64,000 nt of DNA, taken from positions 744,001-808,000 of the forward strand of contig CABIZX010000001.1 of NCBI GenBank assembly GCA_902363375.1, given 5' to 3'. Numbering within the stretch: position 1 is the stretch's first letter; the number at the start of each line of letters is the position of its first letter. The DNA is from Clostridiaceae bacterium (GTDB lineage: Bacteria > Bacillota > Clostridia > Clostridiales > Clostridiaceae). Both the position numbers and the translations under genes were made by a program. The notes under the pieces were generated by a model. The model searched no databases. It was not told the DNA's origin and saw only the letters and a program-made list of their open reading frames with translations. Positions 34,825 to 43,808 of this stretch are shown here, piece after piece.

Positions 34825-35376
34825 ATGGTAAAAGCAAAAAGAACAGGAACAAAGGTTACTACAGGAAAGGTTAGATTAAGTTATGTACATCTCTCCCAAC
34901 CTCACGGTATGGAAGGAAACGAACCAAAGTACAGTGCTAGTGTAATATTTTCAAAGGATGATACTGAAAACTTAAAAGCTATAAAAGAAGCCATTAATGA
35001 AGCAAAAGAGCAAGGTAAGTCTAAGTTCGGTGGTAAAATACCTGCTAATATTAAAACACCTCTAAGGGATGGTGACGAAGAAAGACCTGATGATGAAGCT
35101 TATGCAAATAGCTACTTTTTAAATGCTAATAGCAAAAACAAGCCAGGTATAGTTGATATTAATGTACACCCTATCTTAGATGAATCAGAAATATATAGTG
35201 GAGTGTATGCAAGGCTTACTTTAAATTTTTATGCATACAGCGCCAGTGGTAATAAAGGTATAGCTGCAGGACTTGGTAATGTACAGAAACTTGCTGATGG
35301 AGAACCTTTAGGAGGATTCACAAGAGCTGAGGATGAGTTTGAAGCCATCGAAAATGAAGAAAGCTTCTTAGATTAA
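34825..35376 (+). CDS. DUF2815 family phage ssDNA-binding protein
   Basis: The 183-residue protein starts with basic residues and continues TGKVRLSYVHLSQPHGMEGNEPKYSASVIFSKDD, the DUF2815 signature for T7 gp2.5-like ssDNA-binding proteins. The C-terminus is acidic (EDEFEAIENEESFLD), as expected for ssDNA-binding proteins that recruit partners through an acidic tail. It lies 5 bases after the nuclease and before the DNA polymerase, the normal order in this phage group. Confidence 0.88.
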   Translation: MVKAKRTGTKVTTGKVRLSYVHLSQPHGMEGNEPKYSASVIFSKDDTENLKAIKEAINEAKEQGKSKFGGKIPANIKTPLRDGDEERPDDEAYANSYFLNANSKNKPGIVDINVHPILDESEIYSGVYARLTLNFYAYSASGNKGIAAGLGNVQKLADGEPLGGFTRAEDEFEAIENEESFLD

Positions 35377-35385
35377 AGCTTTTAA

Positions 35386-35408
35386 GGTGGGAGAGTTTTT
35401 CTCCCGCC
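35386..35408 (+). other. 9-bp stem-loop between ssDNA-binding and polymerase genes
   Basis: GGTGGGAGA at 35386-35394 pairs with TCTCCCGCC at 35400-35408 with one wobble and a 5-base loop. No T run follows the stem, so it is more likely an RNA-processing or stability hairpin than a terminator. Confidence 0.5.
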
Positions 35409-35437
35409 ATCCATCTTAAACATGAGGAGATGATAGC

Positions 35438-37393
35438 TTGGATTTACTTAGTATTGATATTGAAACTTACAGTTCTGGGGATCTTATAAAATGTGGAGTT
35501 TATGCATATGCAGAAGCAAAGGATTTTGACATAGTACTATTTGCCTATGCTTTTGATGATGAATCAGTTGAAATTATAGATTTAGCAAGTGGACAAATGC
35601 TACCGCAAAATATTATAGATGCACTTTTAAATCCAGAGATTATAAAAACAGCTTTTAATGCAAATTTTGAAAGAACCTGTTTAGGAAAATATTTAAATAA
35701 GCCTATGCCGCCAGAGCAGTGGAGATGTAGTGCAGCTCATGCATTAGCGTTAGGACTTCCAGGTAATCTTGCTGGTGTGGCTAAATGTTTAAACCTACCA
35801 CAGCAGAAAATGAGTGAAGGTAAAGCTTTAATTAGATACTTTTCTATGCCTTGCAGTGCTACAAAGGCTAACGGTGGAAGAACACGCAATATGCCACAGC
35901 ATGATATGGAAAAGTGGGAAGTATTCAAAACTTATTGTAAGCAAGACGTTGAAGTAGAAAGAGCCATAAGAAAGAAATTAGAACAGTTCCCTATGATAGA
36001 TAAGGAATGGGAGCTTTGGAGTTTAGACCAAAGAATAAATGATGGTGGAGTTAAAATTGATAAGATTTTAGTTGAAAATGCTATAAATTGTGATGAAGCT
36101 TATCAAAGAAAAGCAACTGAAGAAGCCGCAGAACTTACAAAACTTGAAAATCCTAATAGTCCAGCACAGCTTAAAGAATGGCTTCGTGCTAAAGGAATAG
36201 AAGTTGAAAGTTTATCAAAAGAAAAAGTGACAGAGTTAATAGAAGAAGTAGATGATGAAGAAGTTATAAGACTATTGCAATTAAGGCAGGAGCTATCTAA
36301 AACCTCTGTTAAAAAATATGAGGCTATGGGAAGAGCTGTCTGCACTGATGAAAGGGTTAGAGGTCTTATGCAGTTTTATGGTGCAAATAGGACTGGGCGA
36401 TGGGCCGGAAGGTTAGTTCAAATTCATAATCTACCTAGAAATACTATGGATAATTTAACTGAAGCAAGGGACTTACTTAAAGCTGGAGATTATGAAACCT
36501 TAGAACTTTTATTTGATAGTGTACCAGATGTTTTATCTCAGCTTATAAGAACAGCCTTCATACCATCAGAGAATTCAAGATTTATCGTTGCAGACTTTAG
36601 TGCTATAGAAGCTAGAGTTATAGCATGGCTTGCAGGTGAAAAATGGGTTATTGATACATTTAAAGGACATGGAAAAATATATGAAATGACAGCTAGTAAA
36701 ATGTTTAATGTTCCAATGGAGAAGATAGCAAAAGGTAATCCTGAATATGAGCTGAGAAGTAGGGGGAAAGTTGCAACTCTTGCCTGTGGCTATCAAGGTA
36801 GCACTGGTGCACTTGTTGCTATGGGAGCAATAAAGATGGGATTAAAGGAAGAAGAGCTACCACAAATTGTTGCTGCTTGGAGAGAAGCTAATCCTAAAAT
36901 AGTTAAACTTTGGAGTGATATTGAAAAGGCAGCAATTGAAGCTTTAGAGGAAAATAAAGTAGTTACTATTCAATATGGACTTAAGTTTTATTGCGGAGGT
37001 GGAGTGCTTTTTATAAAGCTACCTTCTGGAAGAAGTCTTGCTTATGTAAGACCAAAGCTTGAAAAGGATAATAGATTCAATAAAAAAATGATTACCTATG
37101 AAGGTGTAGACCAAGGTAAACAATGGGGAAGATTAAGCACTTATGGAGGAAAGCTTACTGAAAATATTATTCAAGCCATAGCAAGAGATTGCTTAGCTGA
37201 GTCCATGTTAAATCTCTATAAGGCTGGATATAAAACAGTATTTCATGTCCATGACGAAGTGATTTTAGATGTTCCTTTTGGTTTTGGCTCAATATATGAA
37301 GTTGAAGAAATTATGGGAACGTCAATTGAATGGGCGCCAGGTTTGCCCCTTAAAGCAGCAAGCTTTGAAACAAATCATTATAAAAAAGATTAA
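35438..37393 (+). CDS. Family A DNA polymerase (phage, T7-like)
   Basis: TTG at 35438 follows GAGGAGATGAT. The 651-residue enzyme has a 3'-5' exonuclease domain (LSIDIET with the DxE acids at 7-9, and KTAFNANFE near 70) and a polymerase domain with motif A in VADFSAIEARVIAWLAGE (about 386-403), motif B in RSRGKVATLACGYQGS (about 441-456) and motif C in FHVHDEV (about 602-608). It is the replicative polymerase of the prophage. All key catalytic acids are visible, so it looks functional. Confidence 0.95.
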   Translation: MDLLSIDIETYSSGDLIKCGVYAYAEAKDFDIVLFAYAFDDESVEIIDLASGQMLPQNIIDALLNPEIIKTAFNANFERTCLGKYLNKPMPPEQWRCSAAHALALGLPGNLAGVAKCLNLPQQKMSEGKALIRYFSMPCSATKANGGRTRNMPQHDMEKWEVFKTYCKQDVEVERAIRKKLEQFPMIDKEWELWSLDQRINDGGVKIDKILVENAINCDEAYQRKATEEAAELTKLENPNSPAQLKEWLRAKGIEVESLSKEKVTELIEEVDDEEVIRLLQLRQELSKTSVKKYEAMGRAVCTDERVRGLMQFYGANRTGRWAGRLVQIHNLPRNTMDNLTEARDLLKAGDYETLELLFDSVPDVLSQLIRTAFIPSENSRFIVADFSAIEARVIAWLAGEKWVIDTFKGHGKIYEMTASKMFNVPMEKIAKGNPEYELRSRGKVATLACGYQGSTGALVAMGAIKMGLKEEELPQIVAAWREANPKIVKLWSDIEKAAIEALEENKVVTIQYGLKFYCGGGVLFIKLPSGRSLAYVRPKLEKDNRFNKKMITYEGVDQGKQWGRLSTYGGKLTENIIQAIARDCLAESMLNLYKAGYKTVFHVHDEVILDVPFGFGSIYEVEEIMGTSIEWAPGLPLKAASFETNHYKKD

Positions 37394-37415
37394 TAGAAAG
37401 AGAGGTAAAAAATTT

Positions 37416-38240
37416 ATGATTAGTAATTTAAAGGTATTTAATAATACAGAGTTTGGAGATTTAGGGGTTTTAATTGAAGATAATAAGGAACTATTCCCTG
37501 CAACAGAATGTGCAAAAATGTTGGGTTATAGTAATCCTCACAAGGCTATTATAAATCACTGCAGGTACCTAACAAAAAGGGAGGTACCTCATCCACAGAA
37601 TAAGGAAAAAACTGTGGAGATGAATTTTATTCCTGAGGGAGATCTCTATAGATTGATTATTGGAGCTTCATCTCAAAGTAAAAACAAAGAAGTTAAAGAT
37701 ACAGCTTCAAAGTTTGAGAAATGGATATTTGATGATGTTCTACCTTCTATAAGAAAGTATGGAATGTATGCTACAGATCATTTGCTTGATGATATGCTAA
37801 AAGACCCAGAGTACGGTATAAGACTTTTTACTGAGTATAAATTAGCAAGGGAAAAGGCAAAGCAGCTTGAAATTGAAAATGCTCAAAGTAAGCAAATAAT
37901 AGGAGAACTTACACCTAAAGCTTCTTACTATGATTTGATTTTACAAAATAAGTCATTAGTAGCAATAACACAAATTGCCAAGGATTATGGAATGTCAGGT
38001 AGAGCTATGAATGCTTTACTTCATGACCTTAAAATACAGTACAAGATGGGTAACACTTGGCTACTTTATCAGGAGTATGCAGATATGGGATATACTCAAT
38101 CAAAGACTCATGCCATAGATGCGGATAGAAGTGTAATGCATACCTACTGGACTCAAAAGGGGAGATTATTCCTCTATGATTTACTTAAAAATGAGAGAGG
38201 ATTACTGCCAGTAATTGAAAGAACCCAAAGACCAGCATAA
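37416..38240 (+). CDS. Phage antirepressor, Bro-N plus KilAC domains
   Basis: ATG at 37416 follows AGAGAGG. Residues 1-115 form a Bro-N domain (ATECAKMLGYSNPHKAIINHC, FIPEGDLYRLIIGASS, FEKWIFDDVLPSIRKYGMY). After a helical linker at 120-165, residues about 170-274 form an ANT/KilAC domain (IGELTPKASYYDLIL, ITQIAKDYGMSGRAMNALLH, YTQSKTHAI). Such proteins oppose repressors or act in early gene control. Here it sits inside the replication operon, not beside the repressor, so it may act on another regulator. Confidence 0.93.
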   Translation: MISNLKVFNNTEFGDLGVLIEDNKELFPATECAKMLGYSNPHKAIINHCRYLTKREVPHPQNKEKTVEMNFIPEGDLYRLIIGASSQSKNKEVKDTASKFEKWIFDDVLPSIRKYGMYATDHLLDDMLKDPEYGIRLFTEYKLAREKAKQLEIENAQSKQIIGELTPKASYYDLILQNKSLVAITQIAKDYGMSGRAMNALLHDLKIQYKMGNTWLLYQEYADMGYTQSKTHAIDADRSVMHTYWTQKGRLFLYDLLKNERGLLPVIERTQRPA

Positions 38241-38253
38241 AGGAGGTTCTATT

Positions 38254-38586
38254 ATGGATACCAAGCCATTTATATATGTATGTTCTCCATTAAGAGGAGA
38301 TATTGATGCCAATATTAATAAAGCTATAAATCACTGTAGATTTGTCTATGCCAAGGGTGGAATTCCCTTGGCTCCACATACAATATTTACTCAGTTTTTA
38401 AATGATGATATTCCTGAAGAAAGAGTAGCAGGAATAGAGATGGGGATTCAGCTTTTACTAAAATGCGATGAGCTTTGGGCTTTTGGAGATAAAATATCAG
38501 AAGGTATGGCAGTAGAAATGGCTGAGGCTAAAACATTAGGACTTAAAGTAAAAAGGTTTAATGGGAATATGGAGGTGATAGTGTGA
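38254..38586 (+). CDS. DUF4406 protein (nucleoside deoxyribosyltransferase-like)
   Basis: ATG at 38254 follows a perfect AGGAGG. The 110-residue protein has FIYVCSPLRGDIDANINKA, GGIPLAPHTIFTQFL and CDELWAFGDKISEGMAVEMAEA, the DUF4406 signature. It shares the fold of nucleoside 2-deoxyribosyltransferases, with the conserved SEGM segment where they carry the catalytic Glu. A role in nucleotide metabolism during phage replication is plausible but not proven. Its end overlaps the VapE gene by 4 bases. Confidence 0.88.
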   Translation: MDTKPFIYVCSPLRGDIDANINKAINHCRFVYAKGGIPLAPHTIFTQFLNDDIPEERVAGIEMGIQLLLKCDELWAFGDKISEGMAVEMAEAKTLGLKVKRFNGNMEVIV

Positions 38587-40955
38587 TAAATGATGGTGTT
38601 ATTACAATAGCTACGGGTAAAAGCAGAAAAGAAACAAAATGGAAAAATAAAGAGATGCTTTGGTCAGAGCTTATTGAAAAGTTTAAGGTTACCACAAGAA
38701 CTCGTGAAACCTATGAAGAATATAAAAAGTTGTCAAAAAGTGATCAAGATAATGTTAAGGATGTGGGTGGCTTTGTAGGTGGAAGCTTAAAAAATGGCAG
38801 AAGAAAAACAGATACGGTAGGAAGCCGCCAGCTTCTTACCTTAGATGCTGATTTTGTTAAAGGAGATTTATGGGCCTCAGTTGAGATTATTTTAGGGTGT
38901 GCTTGTGCTATGTATTCCACTCATAAACACAGTTCTGAAAACCAAAGGTTAAGACTTGTTATCCCTTTAGATAGAGCTGTTACACCAGATGAATATCAGG
39001 CAATAGCTAGAAGAGTTGCTGGGGATTTAGGAATTGATTTCTTTGATGATACTACCTATCAGCCACATAGATTAATGTATTGGCCTTCCACATCAGCAAA
39101 TGGAGAATTTATCTTTAAGCTATTAGATGAACCTTGGCTTTGTGCAGATGAAATGCTTAAAAGATATCCTGATTGGAAGGATTCATCTTTTTGGCCAGAG
39201 AGTTCAAGAAGCAAGATTGAGAGAAAAAAGATAGCGAGTAAGCAAGGAGATCCAAAAGAGAAAGATGGAATTATAGGAGCCTTTTGCAGAACCTATACAA
39301 TAATTGATGTTATAGAAAAGTTTTTAAGTGATATTTATATACCCTGCAACGAAGATAACCGCTACACATATGTTAAGGGTAGTACTACAGGTGGACTTAT
39401 AATTTATGAGAATGGTGACTTTGCATATTCTCACCATGGAACTGACCCAGCTTCAGGAAAGCTATGTAATGCCTTTGACCTTGTTAGAATCCATAAGTTC
39501 GGGGGTTTAGATGAAGATGTTTCAGATGGAACTCCTGTGGTAAAGCTACCTTCTTTTATGGCTATGATGGATTTTGCTATGAAGGATAGTGAGGTTAAAA
39601 AGAAAATTGTTTCTGAAAAAATCTCTGAAGCTGAAGAAGACTTTAAGGTTGATGAAGACTGGCAAGAAAAGCTTTCTATCAATAAAAATGGACAAATAAA
39701 AGATGATTTGCAGAACCTAGTTCTTATTATGCAAAATGATGATAACTTAAAGGGGATTGCTTATAATCAACATCGTGATGGAATAGATGTAAAGGATGAT
39801 TTACCTTGGAAACAGATTAAAGAAGGTTGGAATGATTCTGACATGTCAGCACTAAAAGTATATTTCGATAAAACTTATGGTGTTTGGTCACCTACCAAGA
39901 TAAAGGAGGCTCTTGTTGCAGTTGCAGCTGAAAGAGCATACCATCCTATAAAGGAATATTTAAATGCACTGCCAGATTGGGATGGGATAGAGAGACTTGA
40001 CACACTTTTAATAGATTACTTAGGAGCAGAGGACAATGAATATTCAAGAGCAGTTATAAGAAAAACACTTGTAGCAGCAGTGGCTAGAATTTATGAACCA
40101 GGCATAAAATTTGATTGTGTTTTAATACTTAATGGTCCTCAAGGAATAGGTAAAAGTACGTTCTTTGCAAGGATAGGCACTAAATGGTTTTCAGATAGTT
40201 TAACCATAACTGATATGAGAGATAAAGCTGCAGCTGAAAAACTTCAGGGATATTGGCTATTAGAACTTGGGGAGCTTGCCGGTATAAAGAAAACAGATGT
40301 AGAAACTGTAAAATCCTTTGTTTCAAGAACTGATGATAAGTATCGTGCTAGCTATGGTGTTAATGTAGAAAGCCACCCAAGACAATGTGTAATAGTAGGT
40401 AGCACTAATAGCGAAAGTGGATTTTTAAGAGATATTACAGGAAACCGTAGATTCTGGCCAGTTAGAGTTAGCGGTGGTGGTGTTAAAAAAGCATGGGAGC
40501 TTAATGATATAGACCAGATTTGGGCAGAAGCTTTAGTTGTTTATAGAAAAGGAGAAGATCTATTCCTAAAAGGTGATGAAGCACAGATTGCTATTTCAGA
40601 ACAGGCAGATGCTATGGAAGGTGATGACCGTGAAGGTTTGGTGCGTGAATACTTGGAAAAATTACTTCCTGAGAATTGGAGTTCAATGGATTTGTGTGAT
40701 AGAAGAAACTTCTTAAGTGGTGGTGATTTTGGCACTGCTGAAATAGGTACTGTAAAAAGAAGTATTGTTTGTCCTATGGAGATTTGGTGTGAGTGCTTTG
40801 GAAAGGATTCAGCTAATCTTAAGAAAATAGATTCTTATGAAATTACAGCTATAATGGCAAGAATTGAAAACTGGAAACCTTATGATGGAACTAAAAGTGG
40901 AACAACAAGATTTCCAATTTATAATAAGCAAAGAGCATTTATGAGAGTGGAATAA
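38583..40955 (+). CDS. VapE-like phage primase/helicase
   Basis: GTG at 38583 lies at correct distance from GGAGGTGAT. The 790-residue protein has an N-terminal archaeo-eukaryotic-primase-like half (LLTLDADF near 82, YSTHKHSSENQRLRLVIPLDR near 112) and a C-terminal VirE/VapE helicase half with Walker A GPQGIGKST near 517 and a WLLELGELAG Walker B near 560, then STNSESGFLRDITGNRRFWPV near 612. It would prime and unwind DNA for the family A polymerase upstream. Confidence 0.93.
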   Translation: MINDGVITIATGKSRKETKWKNKEMLWSELIEKFKVTTRTRETYEEYKKLSKSDQDNVKDVGGFVGGSLKNGRRKTDTVGSRQLLTLDADFVKGDLWASVEIILGCACAMYSTHKHSSENQRLRLVIPLDRAVTPDEYQAIARRVAGDLGIDFFDDTTYQPHRLMYWPSTSANGEFIFKLLDEPWLCADEMLKRYPDWKDSSFWPESSRSKIERKKIASKQGDPKEKDGIIGAFCRTYTIIDVIEKFLSDIYIPCNEDNRYTYVKGSTTGGLIIYENGDFAYSHHGTDPASGKLCNAFDLVRIHKFGGLDEDVSDGTPVVKLPSFMAMMDFAMKDSEVKKKIVSEKISEAEEDFKVDEDWQEKLSINKNGQIKDDLQNLVLIMQNDDNLKGIAYNQHRDGIDVKDDLPWKQIKEGWNDSDMSALKVYFDKTYGVWSPTKIKEALVAVAAERAYHPIKEYLNALPDWDGIERLDTLLIDYLGAEDNEYSRAVIRKTLVAAVARIYEPGIKFDCVLILNGPQGIGKSTFFARIGTKWFSDSLTITDMRDKAAAEKLQGYWLLELGELAGIKKTDVETVKSFVSRTDDKYRASYGVNVESHPRQCVIVGSTNSESGFLRDITGNRRFWPVRVSGGGVKKAWELNDIDQIWAEALVVYRKGEDLFLKGDEAQIAISEQADAMEGDDREGLVREYLEKLLPENWSSMDLCDRRNFLSGGDFGTAEIGTVKRSIVCPMEIWCECFGKDSANLKKIDSYEITAIMARIENWKPYDGTKSGTTRFPIYNKQRAFMRVE

Positions 40956-41127
40956 GAAATAAATGATTAAAGCTTATTCCAAAAATCACTGGAATAAGAG
41001 GTACAAGCTATTAGGTTGTACCAAGGTTATGTTCCAGTAAAGAAGTTAGTAATTAAGCCAGTTTACGGTAGGTGGTGGAATAATGGAACAAGGGTTACTA
41101 TTTAGATAAATAATAATAAATAAGTAG

Positions 41128-41154
41128 TATATATCATGTAACATGTGATATATA
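41128..41154 (+). promoter_or_regulatory. Palindromic extended -10 promoter candidate
   Basis: TATATATCA at 41128-41136 and TGATATATA at 41146-41154 form a 9-bp inverted repeat around a CATGTAACATG core. TGATATATA also reads as an extended -10 element and recurs upstream of accessory genes near 46167, 46616 and 47651. It lies 65 bases before the gene at 41220, in a gene-free stretch of 264 bases. Confidence 0.45.
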
Positions 41155-41219
41155 GCGCGTAAGGGATTTTTGTGCCTTTGTTCCACTTCTTGTACCACCT
41201 ATATAAAAGGAGAGATTTT

Positions 41220-41435
41220 ATGGAAAGTATTCTTGAAGAAATTTTAAAAGATAATTTTGTTGAGTATACAAAAGTATACGAATTAGCAGCTATAAATGGG
41301 ATGTCAAAGAAAGCTGTTAAAATAGCAAAAGAAAGACTGGGTATTAAAACAGTTACTTTAGTAAATGGAGATGAAAGGTTATGGCTTTGGTACATTCCGA
41401 AAAACATCTGGAACAGATACTTACCAAGGAAGTAA
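41220..41435 (+). CDS. Small phage protein with HTH-like fold, 71 residues
   Basis: ATG at 41220 follows AAAAGGAGAG. The 71-residue product (MESILEEILKDNFVEYTKVYEL then AAINGMSKKAVKIAKERLGI) has the spacing of a helix-turn-helix, similar to the HTH segments of DUF3987/VapE-associated proteins. Its 3' end overlaps the next gene by 55 bases in another frame. I do not know its function. It may be the remnant C-terminal module of a primase-like protein. Confidence 0.65.
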   Translation: MESILEEILKDNFVEYTKVYELAAINGMSKKAVKIAKERLGIKTVTLVNGDERLWLWYIPKNIWNRYLPRK

Positions 41436-41671
41436 AAAAGCTTGGAGGGTTGGCACTTAAGTTTGTATCTCCAGGAGTAGCAGGTGTTCCAGATAGAATT
41501 GTTTTACTACCAAATGGAAAGATTGTTTTTGTAGAGCTTAAGGCTCCAGGTAAAAAGATGAGACCACTTCAAATAAAGAGAAAAGAGCAACTGGAATCGT
41601 TAGGGTTTTTAGTTTATTGCATAGATAGTTTAAACGGGATTGAGGATTTTGTAAGGGATGTGATGAGATGA
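41381..41671 (+). CDS. VRR-NUC domain nuclease
   Basis: The 96-residue protein is a stand-alone VRR-NUC nuclease: HLEQILTKEVKKLGGLALKFVSPGVAGVPDRIVLL, then KIVFVELKAPGKKMRPLQIKR (key residues PDR, E-x-K and Q). These make up the PD-(D/E)xK active site. Such small phage nucleases act on Holliday junctions or flaps and commonly neighbour the SNF2 helicase, as here. The start overlaps the preceding gene and the stop overlaps the helicase start by 4 bases. Confidence 0.9.
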   Translation: MALVHSEKHLEQILTKEVKKLGGLALKFVSPGVAGVPDRIVLLPNGKIVFVELKAPGKKMRPLQIKRKEQLESLGFLVYCIDSLNGIEDFVRDVMR

Positions 41672-43014
41672 AATATGAACCTCATAGTTATCAGGATTTT
41701 GCAACTAAGTGGATTTTAGATAAAGACAAAGTAGGACTTTTGATGGATATGGGTCTTGGAAAAACGGTTTGTACTCTTACAGCAATAGAGGAGCTTATGC
41801 ATAACTATTTTGATATTGTAAAAGTATTGGTTATAGCACCACTTAGGGTTGCTGAGGATACTTGGAGTAGTGAAGCAGAAAAATGGGATCATCTAAAGCA
41901 TTTAAAAATATCAAAGGTTCTTGGTACTGAAAAAGAACGCAGAGCGGCATTAACTTCTAAAGCTGATATCTACGTTATAAATAGAGAAAATGTGGTGTGG
42001 CTTGTTAAAGAGTGTGGTAAGTATTGGCCCTTTGATATGGTGGTTATAGATGAACTTTCAAGTTTTAAATCTCCAAAGTCACAAAGGTTCAAAGCCTTAA
42101 GAAAGGTGAGAGCTAAAAGAATAGTAGGACTTACAGGAACACCATCACCTAACGGTCTTATGGATTTGTGGTCAGAGATTTATCTTTTAGATCAAGGAGA
42201 AAGACTTGGAAAAACAGTAACAGCCTATAGAGACCAATACTTTATGCCAGATAAAAGAAACCAGAATATAATATTTAGTTATAAACCTAAAGAAGATGCA
42301 GAGGAAACTATTTATAAAAAGTTATCGGATATTTGTATCAGCATGAAGGCTAAAGATTACTTGGAGCTACCAGAGCGAATAGATAATGTAATATCAGTTA
42401 AGCTCCCAAAGAAAATAGAAGATAGCTATAAAAAGTTTGAGAAGGAATTATTGTTAACACTTAAAGATTCAGACATAGTTGCAAATAATGCTGCAGTACT
42501 TACAAATAAGCTTTTACAATTTGCAAATGGAGCTGTGTATGATGAAAATGATGAAGCTTTAGAAATTCATGATGAAAAGCTTAAGGCTCTTGAAGAAATT
42601 ATAGAAGCAGCAAGTGGAAAGCCGGTTTTAATCTTTTATGCTTACAAGCATGATAGGGATAGACTTAAAAAGCATTTTAAAAATGCTAAGGAACTTAAAA
42701 CATCAGAGGATATTAAAAAATGGAACAACGGTGAAATAGAAATAATGCTAGTGCACCCTGCATCAGCAGGTCATGGACTTAACCTTCAAGCAGGAGGAAA
42801 CATAATAGTTTGGTTTGGACTTACTTGGAGTTTGGAACTTTATCAGCAAGCTAATGCAAGACTTTATAGACAAGGTCAAAAGCAGAATGTAATAATTCAT
42901 CATCTTGTTGCAAAGGGGACTATGGATGAAGATGTAATGAAAGCACTTGAAAATAAAAGCGTTGGTCAAGAAGCACTTCTTCAGGCAGTGAAGGCGAGAG
43001 TTGGGAGGTATTAA
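41668..43014 (+). CDS. SNF2-family DEAD/DEAH helicase
   Basis: The 448-residue helicase has Walker A in GLLMDMGLGKTVCTL (about 23-37), a DEAH-box-like DELSSFKS near 127, motif III LTGTPSPNG near 155, and C-terminal motifs ASAGHGLNLQAGG and QQANARLYRQGQ near 365-405. It is a compact phage SNF2 protein paired with VRR-NUC, probably working in recombination-dependent replication or fork repair. Confidence 0.94.
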   Translation: MKYEPHSYQDFATKWILDKDKVGLLMDMGLGKTVCTLTAIEELMHNYFDIVKVLVIAPLRVAEDTWSSEAEKWDHLKHLKISKVLGTEKERRAALTSKADIYVINRENVVWLVKECGKYWPFDMVVIDELSSFKSPKSQRFKALRKVRAKRIVGLTGTPSPNGLMDLWSEIYLLDQGERLGKTVTAYRDQYFMPDKRNQNIIFSYKPKEDAEETIYKKLSDICISMKAKDYLELPERIDNVISVKLPKKIEDSYKKFEKELLLTLKDSDIVANNAAVLTNKLLQFANGAVYDENDEALEIHDEKLKALEEIIEAASGKPVLIFYAYKHDRDRLKKHFKNAKELKTSEDIKKWNNGEIEIMLVHPASAGHGLNLQAGGNIIVWFGLTWSLELYQQANARLYRQGQKQNVIIHHLVAKGTMDEDVMKALENKSVGQEALLQAVKARVGRY

Positions 43015-43017
43015 CCT

Positions 43018-43227
43018 ATGAAAGAAAAAAGTTGTTTTGCCTATACAAAAGGTAGATGTAAAATATTAAAATCTAACGAATGTGAAGGCTGTGGATTTTA
43101 TAAAACTATGGAGCAATATAAAGAAGACCAAAGGAAGGCGTTTCAGAGAATTAGTTCATTGGATAGAATAATACAAAAGAATATTTCTGAAATATACTAT
43201 GGTGGAAAGTTAGAGGTGAGGAGATGA
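43018..43227 (+). CDS. Small cysteine-rich phage protein, 69 residues
   Basis: The product has five cysteines near the N-terminus (SCFAYTKGRCKIL, then CEGCGFYKT), which could hold a zinc ion, followed by a helix. Small proteins of this type usually sit between the SNF2 helicase and the ArpU-like regulator in Firmicutes phages. It starts 3 bases after the helicase stop and overlaps the next start by 4. Function unknown. Confidence 0.75.
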   Translation: MKEKSCFAYTKGRCKILKSNECEGCGFYKTMEQYKEDQRKAFQRISSLDRIIQKNISEIYYGGKLEVRR

Positions 43228-43676
43228 TAGCACTAACATATATTGATAAAAAGTCAGCAACTATTGCAGCTATAAAAGATTATGAGAATATGAAACTTAT
43301 TATTAGTACTACACCACAAGAGATTAAGGAAGAGTATGAGGATATTATAAGTATTAATAGTCCAAGTTTTGATGATATGCCAAAAGCACATAATCCTCAT
43401 GCTGGAGAAAATAAAGTTATTCATAGTCTTGATAAAATAAATGTGATGTTAGAAAGGTACAGACAAGCAGTGGAATACATGGAGTGGTTTGAAGCTGCAC
43501 TACTTTCATTAAGTGAGGAAGAAAGAATGGTTTTAAAGGAATTTTATATGCAAGGAAATCAAAAGAGTGGAGCTTCAGCAAGGATTCAAATTAAAATGAA
43601 TTATAGTCCACGTCAGGTAGAAAGGCTTAGACAGAAATCACTAGAGCGTTTAATGTTTAATTTGTATGGGAGATAA
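43224..43676 (+). CDS. ArpU/sigma-70-region-4-like late regulator
   Basis: The start follows GAGGTGAGGAG. The C-terminal third of this 150-residue protein (SLSEEERMVLKEFYMQG, then MNYSPRQVERLRQKSLERLM) has a sigma-70 region 4-like HTH, as in phage ArpU and late-transcription regulators. It is the last gene of the early region, directly before a strong extended -10 promoter and the packaging genes, which supports a role in late gene activation. Confidence 0.85.
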   Translation: MIALTYIDKKSATIAAIKDYENMKLIISTTPQEIKEEYEDIISINSPSFDDMPKAHNPHAGENKVIHSLDKINVMLERYRQAVEYMEWFEAALLSLSEEERMVLKEFYMQGNQKSGASARIQIKMNYSPRQVERLRQKSLERLMFNLYGR

Positions 43677-43715
43677 AAGATGGCTATTTGATGGCGGTTT
43701 GTTTGCATTTAGCTG

Positions 43716-43724
43716 TGATATAAT
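43716..43724 (+). promoter_or_regulatory. Extended -10 promoter, candidate late promoter
   Basis: TGATATAAT is a consensus extended -10 element. No good -35 hexamer lies 16-18 bases upstream, which is common for activator-dependent phage late promoters. It is 40 bases after the ArpU-like regulator gene and upstream of the hairpin at 43756. Confidence 0.55.
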
Positions 43725-43755
43725 AGTATTATCGAAAACTGAAAAGTTGCTAAGT

Positions 43756-43793
43756 AGCCTTTGTGGAGTAGTCCATGAGGGCTTTTTATTTTG
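43756..43793 (+). terminator. Leader hairpin with T-rich tail before the late genes
   Basis: AGCC at 43756-43759 pairs with GGCT at 43780-43783 around an inner TGGA-gtag-TCCA hairpin and is followed by TTTTATTTT. It lies between the candidate late promoter and the next gene, so it may be an attenuator read through late in infection. Confidence 0.5.
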
Positions 43794-43808
43794 GAAAGGA
43801 AGAGGTAA

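Noticed and set aside
41080-41160. Palindromic AT-rich segment considered as an origin or attachment site
   Set aside because: Only one inverted repeat is present, with no iterons or integrase nearby; it is better explained as a promoter or operator.
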